Shown: positions 49,068 through 58,625 of the stretch, piece after piece
Position numbering within the stretch: position 1 is the stretch's first letter
How the letters are laid out: each line of letters begins with the position of its first letter
DNA from: Trebonia sp963771985
GTDB taxonomy: Bacteria > Actinomycetota > Actinomycetes > Streptosporangiales > Streptosporangiaceae
NCBI GenBank assembly: GCA_963771985.1
Contig: CAVYVO010000032.1
Span: 124,001-188,000 of the forward strand
Length of the DNA: 64,000 bases
Direction: 5' to 3'
Made by a program: the position numbers and the translations under genes
The notes under the pieces: generated by a model
What the model saw: only the letters and a program-made list of their open reading frames with translations
What the model was told of the DNA's origin: nothing
The model's database searches: none

Positions 49068-49660
49068 CGAGTGCTCCTTCCGTGTCCGACTCGATCACCG
49101 TCAGCCTCGCGCGGCACCGTCAATCCACCGTCAAAGGCGCGGTGCAGAGGCCCGCTGGCATGATTGGGTGTCTTTTGCGGCGAATAGGGCCTGTCGGTTA
49201 GTTAGCTGGCCATCTCGGGTGTGTCGCCGGGGCGTGCTTTCCCGTGGGCGTGCGTGCTGTGACATCAGATGCCAGGGGGACTGCTCGTGCGAGCCGTTTC
49301 ATGATCACGAATGTTTTTCGTACGTATAGGATGAATTTCTTACATCGTGAAAAATGTTTTCGGATAATGCGGCATGGTGGCCTGCTGCCGGGCCCGGGAG
49401 GCTGGTCGGCTGTGGCTTATGCGATTGGGGAGGCTGCAGGGACCCGTGATCGGAACCGGATACGGGCGCGGAACCGCTAGCACAATCCCGCCCGCTCTGT
49501 CTGCAACGCCAGGTAAATAGCCGACGGTTCCTATCCGCCCGAAATGACACCCGATGATCTCCGTGCCCGAATGGAGGGGTTCCTGCCAGCGGTGATAAGT
49601 GCATCGCGGGGCGGCCGCCGGCCGGCTGGCGGCCGGGAGCGTGCCGGCTGATACTTGAGC
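49068..49660. other. Long intergenic region upstream of SARP gene
   Basis: 593 bp, with an AT-rich stretch at 49305-49370 (GAATTTCTTACATCGTGAAA and similar) and a divergent copy of a repeat also found near 62735. It should hold the promoters of the SnoaL-like and SARP genes. No ORF is convincing. Confidence 0.55.
49355..49500. repeat. Dispersed intergenic repeat, copy A
   Basis: Shares with 62735-62875 blocks such as CTGTGGC.TATGCGA, GGAACCGCTAGCACAATCCC (against GAACCGCTGGCACGATCCC) and CTGCTGCCGGGCC. Order and spacing are preserved over ~140 bp, while identity is moderate. Confidence 0.6.
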
Positions 49661-52600
49661 ATGGCCGTGCTGGAGGTCCGCCTGCTCGGCGAGCTCGGCG
49701 TCGAGTTCGACGGCGCCGCCGTCACGCTGCCGAACAGCCGCCGCGCCCGCGCCCTGCTGGCCTGGCTCGCCTTGCGGCCGGGCCCGCACAGCCGGGCGCG
49801 GCTCGCCGCCCTGCTGTGGCCGGACGTCCTGGACGCCAGCGCCCGGGCGAGCCTGCGCAGCGCGCTGTGGGCGCTGCGCGCCGCGCTTGGGCCGGCCGCC
49901 GACGGGCACCTGCGGGCCGGACGGGACTTCGCGGAGCTGGCAGGCGACGGGCTGCGGGTAGACGTCCGCGAGTTCGGCCGGCTGCTCGCCGCCGGGCGCC
50001 CGGCGGAGGCGGTGGCGCTGCACCGCGGCGACCTGCTCAGCGAGTTCGACGCGGACTGGGTGCTCGACGCGCGGGACGAGCACCGAGAGCGGCTGTGCGC
50101 GGCGTACGCGGCGCTCGCCACGGCGGCCGAGGCGGACGGCGATGCGGCGGCGGCACGAGGCTGGGCGTCCCGGCGGGCATCCGGCAGGCCGCTCGATGAG
50201 CACGCGGCGCGGGACCTTATCCGGTTGCTGATGGCGGACGGCGACCAGGCCGCCGCTGTGGCCGCCTATCAGCGGCTGGCCGCGCGGCTGTCCGCCGAGC
50301 TCGGGATAAGCCCGGCGGCCGAGACGACGCGGCTGATCGCTGCGGCGCTGCCCGGGCCGCCCCTGGCGCCGGGGCTGGCGGAGAGCGCGGAACCCGCGCC
50401 CCGGCCGGGACCGGGCCCGGGGCCTGGCCGGCTCATCGGCCGGGACAGCGAGCTGCGCGCCCTGCTGCGGCACTGGCGGGCGGCCCGCGGCGGCGCCGGG
50501 ACGGCCGTCGCGATCACCGGGGACGGCGGCATGGGCAAGACCCGGCTCGCCCGGGAGGCGCTAGCGGCCGCGGCGGCGGACGGCGCCAGGACCGCGGCCG
50601 GGATGGCGGGCGGTCCGGGGGCGGCCGCGCCGTTCGCGCTGTGGTCTGAGCTGCTCGACGACCTCCTCCCGCAGGCCGGCCCGCTGCCTGAGCCCATGCC
50701 GCACGGGGACGGCGACTGGCGGGTGATGCTCGCCGCCATCCGCACCGGGGCCCCCGCGCCTGCGACCGAACCGGGCCTGGACCGGATCCGCTTCTTCGAG
50801 GCGACGGTGGCGCTGCTCACCTGGGCGGCACGCGACCGGCCCGTCGCACTGGCCCTGGAGGACCTGCACGCCGCGGACCGCTCCAGCCTGGAGCTCGCGG
50901 CCTACGCCGGGCGCCGGATCGCCCGGCTGCCGGTCCTGCTGGTGCTGACCAGGCGGCGGCTGCCGCCCCGCCCCGAACTGGACGCCGTGCTCGGCGCGCT
51001 GCGGGCGCGCGGCACGCTCGGCGCCGAGTTCGAGCTCGGGCCGCTGGCCGCGGCGGCGCTCGGCGAACTGGTCAGGTCCGCCGCCGACGTCCCGGCGGCG
51101 AGCCGCGAGCGCATCGTCGCGCTGGCGGCGGGCAGCCCCCTGCTCGCCATCGAGACGGCCCGGTCCGCGGCACACGACGTGGACCCGGCGGCCGGGCTCG
51201 CCGGCGCCGCCCGGCAGGCGATCGGGCGTCTCGGTCCGGCGGCCCGCCTGTTCATCGAGCTCGCCGCCGTCGCCGGACGCGACCTGGACCGGGCCGAGGT
51301 CGCCTCGCTGCCGCTGCTCGCCAGCCCCGCGCGGGCGGCCGCTGAGGCGCTCGGATCCGGCCTGCTGTGCTCCCGCGGGGAGCGGACCGGGTTCCGCCAT
51401 GATCTGCTGCGCGAGGCCGTTTACCAGGACTTGCCCGATCCGGTCCGGGCGCGGCTGCACGAGACGCTGGCCACGTGGCTGCGCGAGCGGGCGCCCCGCG
51501 GCGCTCCCCGGAGCGCGGCGGAGATAGCCCGCCACTTCCGGCTGGCCGGCCGGGACGACCTGGCAGCCGGCCAACTGGTCCGGGCCGCGGGGGCCGCCCG
51601 GGCGGTGGCCGCGCTGCCCGAGGCGGCGGCATACCTCGCGGAGGCCGCGTCCCTGCCCCAGCCGGCCGCCGCCGGACCGGACCCGGACCTGCTCATCGAG
51701 CTGGCCGAGGTCCAGGCGTGGCGGGGCATGCTCGCGGAGTCGGACGAGGCGTTCGGGCAGGCGCTGGAGCTGATCGCTCCGGACGACGACGGCGCGCTGG
51801 CCGCCGCCTGGGTGCGGCGCGGGCACTGGCTGCGCGGCGGGATCTGCCATCCGCGGGAGTCGCTGCGCTCCTACCGCGCGGCGCTGGACTTCCTCGGCCG
51901 CGGCGGCGACGTCGACCCGCTGGTCAGGGCCGAAGCGATGGCGGGGATGGCCTGGGCGCAGGCGGTCGCCGGCGACTCTGGCGAGACCGACTGGCTGCTC
52001 GCCGAGACGCGGCGGCTGCTCCGCGACGCCGGGGAGACGACGGGGGCGCGGCTCAGCAGGCTCAGCCATGACATCGATGTGGCCCGCGCGCACGCGCTGT
52101 TGCGGGCCGGCCGGTTCACCGAGAGCTACGCTCCCCTCGAGGCCGCGAGCACGGCGGCGGGCCGCGCCGGCCGCCCGGACCTCGCCTACAGCTGCCTGGC
52201 GAACGCCGCGAGCGCCGCGGCCTGCGCCGGTGACCCGGCGCGGGCGATGGACTTCGCGGACCGCTGCCTGCCCCTCGTGGCGCGGGGCGGGCTGCTCCGG
52301 CTGTGCGTCTACACGCACTCCGCGCGGACCGCGCTGCTGCGGCTGCTCGGCCGTCTCGGCGAGGCCCGCGTCGCCTGCGACGCGGGCGCCACGGCGGCTG
52401 AGCGGGTCGGGCTGGCGGATCTCGAGGGCCTGGTGCACCATGACCGCGGCCTGCTCGCGGCCGCGGCGGGCGATCACCAGGCCGCGGCGGCCGAACTCGG
52501 CCTCGCCCTCGACCTCGGCGCGCCGGTCAGCCGCCCCCTGACACGGCTGCTGCGCGCCGCCGCGCTGGCCCGGGCGGATCGCCCGGACGAGGCCGAACGC

Positions 52601-52945
52601 GAGCTGCGCGCCGCCGCGCTCGAGCCGGTCTCCCCCGCCGACTGGCCCGACACCCTGGTGGCGCGGATGTCGCACGCGCAGGGGCTGATCGCGCTGTGCC
52701 GCGGCGAGAAGGACCTCGCCGCCCGGCGGCTGCGCGAGGCGGAGGCGGGATGGCGGCGGCGCCTGACGGCGGGCCAGGACAGGCCGCCGGGACGAGAGCC
52801 GTCGGCCGGCGCCGCCGCCGGCGAGCGGTACGTGGCGGCGCTCATCGACCTCGGCCGCCCGCCGGTCGCGGGGCTGGTGCGGCCCGCGGCGGAACTGGCC
52901 GCGCTGCACGCGGACATCATGACGCTGGGAGGCTCGGATGCCTGA
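49661..52945 (+). CDS. SARP-type transcriptional activator with AAA ATPase and TPR-like region
   Basis: A 1094-residue regulator of the AfsR/SARP class. Residues ~1-95 are the OmpR-like winged helix (MAVLEVRLLGELGVEFDGAA ... RLAALLWPDV), ~100-245 the bacterial transcriptional activation domain, ~265-560 an AAA/NACHT-like ATPase with Walker A GDGGMGKTRLARE and Walker B VALALEDLHAADRSS, and the rest an alpha-solenoid of TPR-like repeats. ATG 49661 is used; a TTG at 49655 is possible. The downstream SRPBCC gene overlaps by 8 bp, and GMC and LigAB genes follow, so it probably activates this oxidative cluster. Confidence 0.85.
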   Translation: MAVLEVRLLGELGVEFDGAAVTLPNSRRARALLAWLALRPGPHSRARLAALLWPDVLDASARASLRSALWALRAALGPAADGHLRAGRDFAELAGDGLRVDVREFGRLLAAGRPAEAVALHRGDLLSEFDADWVLDARDEHRERLCAAYAALATAAEADGDAAAARGWASRRASGRPLDEHAARDLIRLLMADGDQAAAVAAYQRLAARLSAELGISPAAETTRLIAAALPGPPLAPGLAESAEPAPRPGPGPGPGRLIGRDSELRALLRHWRAARGGAGTAVAITGDGGMGKTRLAREALAAAAADGARTAAGMAGGPGAAAPFALWSELLDDLLPQAGPLPEPMPHGDGDWRVMLAAIRTGAPAPATEPGLDRIRFFEATVALLTWAARDRPVALALEDLHAADRSSLELAAYAGRRIARLPVLLVLTRRRLPPRPELDAVLGALRARGTLGAEFELGPLAAAALGELVRSAADVPAASRERIVALAAGSPLLAIETARSAAHDVDPAAGLAGAARQAIGRLGPAARLFIELAAVAGRDLDRAEVASLPLLASPARAAAEALGSGLLCSRGERTGFRHDLLREAVYQDLPDPVRARLHETLATWLRERAPRGAPRSAAEIARHFRLAGRDDLAAGQLVRAAGAARAVAALPEAAAYLAEAASLPQPAAAGPDPDLLIELAEVQAWRGMLAESDEAFGQALELIAPDDDGALAAAWVRRGHWLRGGICHPRESLRSYRAALDFLGRGGDVDPLVRAEAMAGMAWAQAVAGDSGETDWLLAETRRLLRDAGETTGARLSRLSHDIDVARAHALLRAGRFTESYAPLEAASTAAGRAGRPDLAYSCLANAASAAACAGDPARAMDFADRCLPLVARGGLLRLCVYTHSARTALLRLLGRLGEARVACDAGATAAERVGLADLEGLVHHDRGLLAAAAGDHQAAAAELGLALDLGAPVSRPLTRLLRAAALARADRPDEAERELRAAALEPVSPADWPDTLVARMSHAQGLIALCRGEKDLAARRLREAEAGWRRRLTAGQDRPPGREPSAGAAAGERYVAALIDLGRPPVAGLVRPAAELAALHADIMTLGGSDA

Positions 52946-53333
52946 GTTCGAGGACCACGCGCGCAGCGACGCGCCGCCCGAGGACGTCTGGAAGCTGCTG
53001 TATGACCCGGGCCGGTTTCCCGACTGGTGGGCCGGGGTCGGGTCGGTCGAGCCCGGGCAGGCCGGGTCGTACACGATGTACCCGGAGGGCTACCCGGACT
53101 TTCCGATGCCGCAGCGGGCCCGCGTCACCGGGTCGGGGGTGACGATCTCCTGCCTGGTCTCGGACCTGGTCTTCGAGTGGCGCCTGGCACCCCTCGACGG
53201 CGGTGCGGCGACCGACATCACCGTGCACGTCGAGATCCCCGATGCGGAAGCGCACCGGCTCGCCGCGCAGCGGGACGTGATCAGCCGGTCTGTGTCCCGG
53301 CTCGCCGCGCTGGCCGCGGAGGAAAGCAGGTGA
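52938..53333 (+). CDS. SRPBCC/START-like small protein
   Basis: A 131-residue SRPBCC-fold protein: MPEFEDHARSDAPPEDVWKL, LYDPGRFPDWWAGVGSVEPG and FEWRLAPLDGGAATDITVHV. These hydrophobic-pocket proteins bind lipids or aromatic polyketides. It starts 8 bp inside the SARP gene end and its TGA overlaps the GTG of the GMC gene, so it is coupled on both sides. Confidence 0.8.
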   Translation: MPEFEDHARSDAPPEDVWKLLYDPGRFPDWWAGVGSVEPGQAGSYTMYPEGYPDFPMPQRARVTGSGVTISCLVSDLVFEWRLAPLDGGAATDITVHVEIPDAEAHRLAAQRDVISRSVSRLAALAAEESR

Positions 53334-54820
53334 CCGAGGCCGACGCGGACTACATCGTGGTGGGGGCCGGGACCGCGGGCTGTGTGCTGGCGGCCAGGCT
53401 GTCAGAAGATCCCGCCGTGCGCGTGCTGCTGCTCGAAGCCGGCGGCGCCGAACGCACCCGTGCGATGACCGTGCCCAGCGCGTGGCCGGAGAACCTCGGT
53501 TCGGCGGCGGACTGGGCGGGGCTTACGACCCCGCAGGCGGACGCCGGACCCGCGCTCATGCCGCGGGGAAAGACGCTCGGCGGGTCAAGCGCGATCAACG
53601 CGCTGGCGCACATCCGAGGGCACCCGGCGCTGTACGACCGGTGGCCGGCGGGCTGGCGGTCCGCCGATTTGCTGCCGTACTTCCGGCGCAGTGAGCGGGC
53701 CGGCGGCCGCGACCCGGCGCTGCGCGGCACCGACGGCCCGGTGCCGGTGACGACGGTGCGCGATCCGCACCCGGCCGCGCGCGCGTTCGTCGCGACGCTC
53801 ACCGCGGCCGGTTTCCCGCGCACCGGCGACCTGAGCGGTGGCGATCCGGAGGGGGTGGCCTGGGCGGACCTAGCCATGGCGGACGGCGAGCGGGTCAGCG
53901 CCGCCGACGCCTACCTGCGGCCCGCGCTCGAGCGGCCCAACCTGACGGTCCTGACGGACTGCCTGGTCACGCGGCTGCAGTTGGCTCAGGGCCGCTGCAA
54001 CGGAGTCACGTACGTCCGAGATGGCGCCCAGGGCACGGCGCGCGCCGCCGCCGAGGTCATCGTGTCGGCGGGCGCGATCGGCTCCCCGCAGCTGCTCATG
54101 CTGTCCGGCATCGGCCCCGCCGCTGCCCTGCGCGCCGTAGGCGTCGAGCCCGTCGCGGACCTCCCCGGGGTCGGCGCGAAGCTGCAGGACCACCCCATCA
54201 TCCTGGCGAGCTACGCGTCGTGCGCGCCGCTGCCCGCGAGCCGCTACAACAACGGCGAGGCCTACGCCGCGCTGCGCAGCCCGCTGGCCGGTGAATACCC
54301 CGACCTGCACCTGTTCCCGATCCTGCTGCCGCTCGCCCCGTCCGGGCTCCAGGCGCCGGATTCCGGTTACGCGCTGACCGCGGCGGTCGTCGCCCCGGAC
54401 AGCCGCGGCACGGTGCGGCTCGCCTCGGCCTCTCCTGAGACCCCGCCGCTCATCGACCCCGGGTTCCTGACCGCCGCGGCCGACCTGGACCGGCTGGCGG
54501 CCGGGCTCCGGATCGTGCGCGAGGCAGGGGCGAGCGCGGCGTTCGGCGCGGTCAGGGCGGCGGAAGTGTGGCCGGGGCCCGAGGTTGTCTCGGACGCTGC
54601 CCTGCGCGGCTACGTCCGCCGCGGTGTGGGCAGCTACTACCACCCGGCCGGCACCTGCGCGCTCGGCGCGGTGGTCGACGCCGAGCTGCGGGTGCACGAG
54701 ACAGCGGGCCTGCGGGTAGCCGACGCCTCGGTCTTCCCCCTGATCCCCAACGCCCACCCGAACGCCACCGTCCTCGCCATCGCGGAGAAGGCAGCGGACC
54801 TGATCAGGGGCGCCTCCTGA
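53330..54820 (+). CDS. GMC-family FAD oxidoreductase
   Basis: A 496-residue glucose-methanol-choline oxidoreductase. The FAD-binding GxGxxG is in DYIVVGAGTAGCVLAARLSE, with LLLEAGG at strand two, GKTLGGSSAINALAHIRGHP (GMC signature 1), VSAGAIGSPQLLMLSGIGPA (signature 2), and the active-site His pair in SYYHPAGTCALG and NAHPNATVLAIAEKA. GTG 53330 overlaps the previous stop. It would oxidise an alcohol to a carbonyl with FAD. The neighbours suggest an aromatic or terpenoid alcohol. Confidence 0.87.
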   Translation: MTEADADYIVVGAGTAGCVLAARLSEDPAVRVLLLEAGGAERTRAMTVPSAWPENLGSAADWAGLTTPQADAGPALMPRGKTLGGSSAINALAHIRGHPALYDRWPAGWRSADLLPYFRRSERAGGRDPALRGTDGPVPVTTVRDPHPAARAFVATLTAAGFPRTGDLSGGDPEGVAWADLAMADGERVSAADAYLRPALERPNLTVLTDCLVTRLQLAQGRCNGVTYVRDGAQGTARAAAEVIVSAGAIGSPQLLMLSGIGPAAALRAVGVEPVADLPGVGAKLQDHPIILASYASCAPLPASRYNNGEAYAALRSPLAGEYPDLHLFPILLPLAPSGLQAPDSGYALTAAVVAPDSRGTVRLASASPETPPLIDPGFLTAAADLDRLAAGLRIVREAGASAAFGAVRAAEVWPGPEVVSDAALRGYVRRGVGSYYHPAGTCALGAVVDAELRVHETAGLRVADASVFPLIPNAHPNATVLAIAEKAADLIRGAS

Positions 54821-54972
54821 TGACAGCGGCGGACGGCTGACCGGAGGAACCACCGGCCCGTTCGGGGGACAAAAGACCTGAGTCGGCGGGACTTGGGTCC
54901 ATTGCCTGTGCCCACCGGAAAACGAAACCTGAGTGCCAGGCCACCCTGCGGATTCTGGAATGGGGCACGGGC

Positions 54973-55320
54973 ATGACTACGGCGAAGCAGCCTATTCCCG
55001 GAACGACGATCTTCGACGGCGAGCAGGCCCGGAAGGGCTACGCGCTGAACAAGATGTGCATGTCCTTCAACGACGCCGCCAACCGGGCGGAGTTCGCGCG
55101 CGATGAGGACGCGTACTGCGCGCGGTATGGCCTGAACGCGCGGCAGCGCGAGGCGGTCAGGCACCGGAACGTCCTTGAGCTGATCGCGGCCGGCGGCAAC
55201 GTCTATTACCTGGCGAAGTTCGCCGGGATCTTCGGGCTCGACGTGCAGGACATCGGCGCGCAGCAGACCGGGGTCACCAAGGCGGAGTTCCAGGCCAGGC
55301 TGCTCGCGGAAGGACGATAG
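54973..55320 (+). CDS. LigA-like dioxygenase alpha subunit
   Basis: A 115-residue helical protein of the LigA family, the small subunit of protocatechuate 4,5-dioxygenase and relatives. Typical stretches are GTTIFDGEQARKGYALNKMC, FARDEDAYCARYGLNARQRE and VLELIAAGGNVYYLAKFAGI. It precedes the LigB-type catalytic subunit by 3 bp. ATG 54973 follows GGGGCACGGGC. Together they should cleave a catechol-type ring between carbons 4 and 5 (meta cleavage). LigAB-type enzymes are less common in actinomycetes than in proteobacteria. Confidence 0.82.
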   Translation: MTTAKQPIPGTTIFDGEQARKGYALNKMCMSFNDAANRAEFARDEDAYCARYGLNARQREAVRHRNVLELIAAGGNVYYLAKFAGIFGLDVQDIGAQQTGVTKAEFQARLLAEGR

Positions 55321-55323
55321 GAC

Positions 55324-56160
55324 ATGGCGGAGATCATCGGCTGCGCTACCACGTCGCACGTGCCCGCGATCGCGAAGGCGATCGCCAAGGGCCTGCAGGA
55401 GGAGCCGTACTGGAAGCCGTGGTTCGACGGGTTCGAGCCGGTGCACCGCTGGCTGGCGCGGGCGAAGCCCGACGTCGCGGTCGTCGTCTACAACGACCAC
55501 GGGCTGAACTTCTTCCTGGACAAGCTGCCGACCTTCGCGATCGGCGCCGCGCCCGAGTACCGCAGCGCGGACGAGGGCTGGAACATCCCGACGGTGCCGC
55601 CGTTCACGGGCGACCCGGAGCTGTCCTGGCACATCATCAACTCCGTGACCGCCGAGGACTTCGACCTGACGACGTGCCAGGAGATGGTGGTCGACCACGC
55701 GGTATGCAACCCGATGACGCTGCTGTGGCCGGGCGGCGGGCAGTGGCCGGTCCGCATCGTCCCGGTGGAGATCAACACGGTCCAGTTCCCGTTCCCGTCG
55801 GCGGCGCGCTGCTACAAGCTCGGGGAGGCGATCGGCCGCGCCGTCGCCTCCTACCCCCAGGACCTGCGCGTCCTGGTCATCGGAACGGGCGGGCTCTCCC
55901 ATCAGCTCGACGGCGAGCGGGCCGGGTTCATCAACAAGGAATTCGACGAGAAGTTCATGGCCAGCTTGATCGAAGACCCCACCTGGGCGACGCAGTTCTC
56001 CACAGTCGAGCTCATCGAGCAGACCGGAAGCCAGGGCATCGAGCTGATCCTCTGGCTCGCCGCGCGGGCGGCACTCGGCGCCGTGCGGCAGGTCGCGGCC
56101 AACTACCACGTGCCCATTTCCAACACGGCAGCCGGCATGATGCTGCTCGAGGCGGCATAA
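55324..56160 (+). CDS. LigB-type extradiol ring-cleavage dioxygenase
   Basis: A 278-residue class III extradiol dioxygenase. Iron ligands fit HVPAIAKAIAK (His near the start), VVYNDHGLNFF (second His) and the distal Glu in VEINTVQFPFPS; the acid/base His is probably in GTGGLSHQLDGERAG. This is the catalytic beta subunit partnered by the preceding LigA-like protein. Substrates of the family are protocatechuate, gallate or related hydroxy-benzoates. It is convergent with the permease gene (13-bp gap). Confidence 0.85.
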   Translation: MAEIIGCATTSHVPAIAKAIAKGLQEEPYWKPWFDGFEPVHRWLARAKPDVAVVVYNDHGLNFFLDKLPTFAIGAAPEYRSADEGWNIPTVPPFTGDPELSWHIINSVTAEDFDLTTCQEMVVDHAVCNPMTLLWPGGGQWPVRIVPVEINTVQFPFPSAARCYKLGEAIGRAVASYPQDLRVLVIGTGGLSHQLDGERAGFINKEFDEKFMASLIEDPTWATQFSTVELIEQTGSQGIELILWLAARAALGAVRQVAANYHVPISNTAAGMMLLEAA

Positions 56161-56173
56161 GGGGACCATATCG

Positions 56174-57688
56174 TTAAGGCTCGGCGACCTCGGCGCGGGT
56201 TTTGCGGCCCAGCCACCAGAACAGCACGCCGACGACGATGAACGCCAGCACGGGGATCAACTCGGTCCACAGGTAGCTGAACCGCTCGCCGTAGGTCCAC
56301 TGCGCGGGGGCGAAGTCGCTGCTGAACCAGTGGTATCCCGCTCCCGGGGCGATGAGCTGTACGCTCGCGATCGCGACGAGGATCATGAGCACGATCGTGA
56401 GGGTGCGGTAGAGCGGCATCCGGAACGGACGGTTGACTTCTGGATGGCTGACACGCAGCTTCCAGAGGGCGGGGTAGATGAGCAGGTAGCTGATCAGCGT
56501 CGTGGAGATCGTGACCCCGAGGACGGCGGAGAAGTACTTCGCGGCGTTGCCGCCGGTGATCTCGGTGGCCAGGACCACCACGATGGTCGCGACGATCCCG
56601 CTGAAGACGTTGACGCGGACCGGGGTGCCGAGCTTGGCGTTGATCACGCCGAGGGACCGCGGGCCCGCTCCGTCATAACACGACACGGCCAGCGCGCGGT
56701 CCGAGCCCATGATCCAGGTCGCGCCGGACGTGATGAGGCAGAGGATGAACAAGATCGCGCACGCGTCGCCGAGGACGAGCCCCGCTCCGGTCAGCGTCGC
56801 GGCGCCGCCGACGGCGACGTGCCCGCCGTACACGGTGAAAACGTCCTGGATGGCGCTGACGAAGCCGCTGAAGTTGCTGATGGCCGACGACGGCAGGGCG
56901 ATGAGGATGCCGAGCACGGGCAGCGAGTACAGCAGTACGCTGGCGACCGCCGAGCGGGCGATGGCGAAGGGCACGTCACGCTGGGGGTTGATCATCTCCT
57001 CGCCGGCGCTGTTGGGCAGCTCGAAGCCGACGTAATTGAACAGCAGCACGCCCACCAGGAGGACGAAGCCGCTCGCCGTCGGCTTGTAGTCGCTCACATG
57101 GTTGAGCCCCTGGGCACCGTGCTTGAAGCCGTAGATGATGACCGAGACGGTGAACAGGCCAAGCAGCAGGAAGCGGGCGAACGCGCCCGCCGTGGGCAGC
57201 CACTTGCCGACCCGGAACGACGTGATCGCCGCGACGATCGTGATCCAGACGAACACCAGCGACACCACGTAGGTCACAGGGGTCGAGAGCACGTTGCCGT
57301 TATTGAAGAAGACCTCGACCGCGCCGACGCAGGACACGGCCAGCGACCCGCCTATCCACACCGGGTTGGTGACCCAGTACAGGAGGTTGTTGACCGCCCC
57401 CGCCAGGTGCCCGAACGCGAGACGCGTCCACATGTACGGGCCGCCCTCCTGAGGGAACGCGGTGCCGAGCTCGGCGAACAGCAGCGCCTGCGGCACGAAG
57501 AACACGATCGCGTAGACCACCATCCAGGTGAAGGACTCCCCGCCGCCCTCGGCGACCGTCGCGATCGTGTCCACGCCGACGATCGTGCAGATGAGGAAGA
57601 AGAGGATGTCGAAGCGACCGAAATGCCGCTGGAGTTTCTGCCTCTCGGCAGAGGCCGCGACGGTCATCGTGTCCAGCAGTTCAGCCAT
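56174..57688 (-). CDS. APC-superfamily permease
   Basis: A 504-residue transporter with about 12-13 hydrophobic helices, for example DILFFLICTIVGVDTIATVA, FVPQALLFAELGTAFPQEGG (consensus helix 3 with the PY/GG turn), VLLFNYVGFELPNSAGEE (helix 6 with E-x-x-N-P loop MINPQRDVPFAI). This is the amino acid/polyamine/organocation pattern. The ligand is unknown, but the place beside the ring-cleavage dioxygenase could mean uptake of an amine or aromatic precursor. ATG 57688 faces a 23-bp tandem repeat array. Confidence 0.85.
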   Translation of the reverse strand: MAELLDTMTVAASAERQKLQRHFGRFDILFFLICTIVGVDTIATVAEGGGESFTWMVVYAIVFFVPQALLFAELGTAFPQEGGPYMWTRLAFGHLAGAVNNLLYWVTNPVWIGGSLAVSCVGAVEVFFNNGNVLSTPVTYVVSLVFVWITIVAAITSFRVGKWLPTAGAFARFLLLGLFTVSVIIYGFKHGAQGLNHVSDYKPTASGFVLLVGVLLFNYVGFELPNSAGEEMINPQRDVPFAIARSAVASVLLYSLPVLGILIALPSSAISNFSGFVSAIQDVFTVYGGHVAVGGAATLTGAGLVLGDACAILFILCLITSGATWIMGSDRALAVSCYDGAGPRSLGVINAKLGTPVRVNVFSGIVATIVVVLATEITGGNAAKYFSAVLGVTISTTLISYLLIYPALWKLRVSHPEVNRPFRMPLYRTLTIVLMILVAIASVQLIAPGAGYHWFSSDFAPAQWTYGERFSYLWTELIPVLAFIVVGVLFWWLGRKTRAEVAEP

Positions 57689-57770
57689 GCGCGAGCTCCG
57701 GGGAATCAGGTGTCGAAGCCCACAGTCTGGCTTAACACGATGTCATGGGCATTACACCGCATTTCTCCCC

Positions 57771-57977
57771 GATGACAACTGCCGTCTCTCCCGGATGACA
57801 ACTGCCGTCTCTCCCCGATGACAACTGCCGTCTCTCCCGGATGACAACTGCCGTCTCTCCCGGATGACAACTGCCGTCTCTCCCGGATGACAACTGCCGT
57901 CTCTCCCGGATGACAACTGCCGTCTCTCCCGGATGACAACTGCCGTCTCTCCCGGATGGCAACTGCCGTCGCCTCTT
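57771..57977. repeat. 23-bp tandem repeat array (nine units)
   Basis: Units begin at 57771, 57794, 57817, 57840, 57863, 57886, 57909, 57932 and 57955. Each contains GATGACAACTGCCGTCTCTC and differs mainly by CCC or CCG at the junction; the last unit has GATGGCAAC and degenerates. The array fills the space between the divergent-facing permease start and the pyrophosphatase stop, so it lies in the permease promoter region. Confidence 0.92.
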
Positions 57978-57981
57978 GCTG

Positions 57982-58461
57982 TTATCGACTGGCGCGCGCC
58001 TGGGATTCCTTGATCACCCGCTCGGCCTCGGTCCGGTCCATCCAGCCGCGGACGTCGGTGGACTTGCCCGGCTCGAGCTCCTTGTAGATGTCGAAGAAGT
58101 GCCCCACCTCAGCGGTCAGGTGGGCAGGCACGTCGCCCAGGTCTCTGATGCCGACCCGCCGCGGGTCCCCCACGGGCACGGTCAGCACTTTGGCGTCCGG
58201 GCCATGCTCGTCGAGCATCCAGAACACCGCGACGGGACGGACGGTCACCAGGCAGCCGGGGAACGTCGGCTCGTCCAGCCACACCAGCGCGTCCAGGGGG
58301 TCGCCGTCCTCGGCCAGCGTGCCCTCGATAAACCCGTAGTCGAGCGGATACACCGTGGAGGTGAACAGCATGCGGTCCAGCCGGATACGTCCGGTCTTGT
58401 GGTCCATCTCGTACTTGTTCCGCGAGCCCTGGGGGATCTCGATGACGACCTCAACGTCCAT
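57982..58461 (-). CDS. ppa: Inorganic pyrophosphatase
   Basis: A 159-residue family I pyrophosphatase. Catalytic and metal residues are in EIPQGSRNKYEMDHKTGRIR, YPLDYGFIEGTLAEDGDPLD (DGDPLD motif) and VGDPRR, then HFFDIYKELEPGK. It hydrolyses PPi released by ligases and polymerases in the cytosol. Length and motifs are normal. Its 3' end abuts the tandem repeat array. ATG 58461 follows GGAG. Confidence 0.93.
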   Translation of the reverse strand: MDVEVVIEIPQGSRNKYEMDHKTGRIRLDRMLFTSTVYPLDYGFIEGTLAEDGDPLDALVWLDEPTFPGCLVTVRPVAVFWMLDEHGPDAKVLTVPVGDPRRVGIRDLGDVPAHLTAEVGHFFDIYKELEPGKSTDVRGWMDRTEAERVIKESQARASR

Positions 58462-58625
58462 GGCCGGCTCCTTCGGCGGATTTAGCGTGTCCCAGGTCTA
58501 ATACCGCCTCAGGCCTACCCGCGCAACATGCCGCTCATACCACGGACATACGACGTTAAACTTTCGCGGCCTGAGCATCGCGATCTGTTCGAATCCGGCG
58601 AGTCGCGCTGGCGTATCAGGCCATC

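Noticed and set aside
50561..53074. 837-residue minus frame antisense to the SARP gene
   Set aside because: Low-complexity Arg/Gly/Ala; the plus strand has clear SARP and ATPase motifs.
57706..57962. Open frames through the 23-bp repeat array
   Set aside because: Their periodic peptides are an artefact of three 23-bp units making 69 bp; no start signal.
57771..57977. CRISPR array
   Set aside because: Units are directly adjacent 23-mers without unique spacers, and no cas gene is near.
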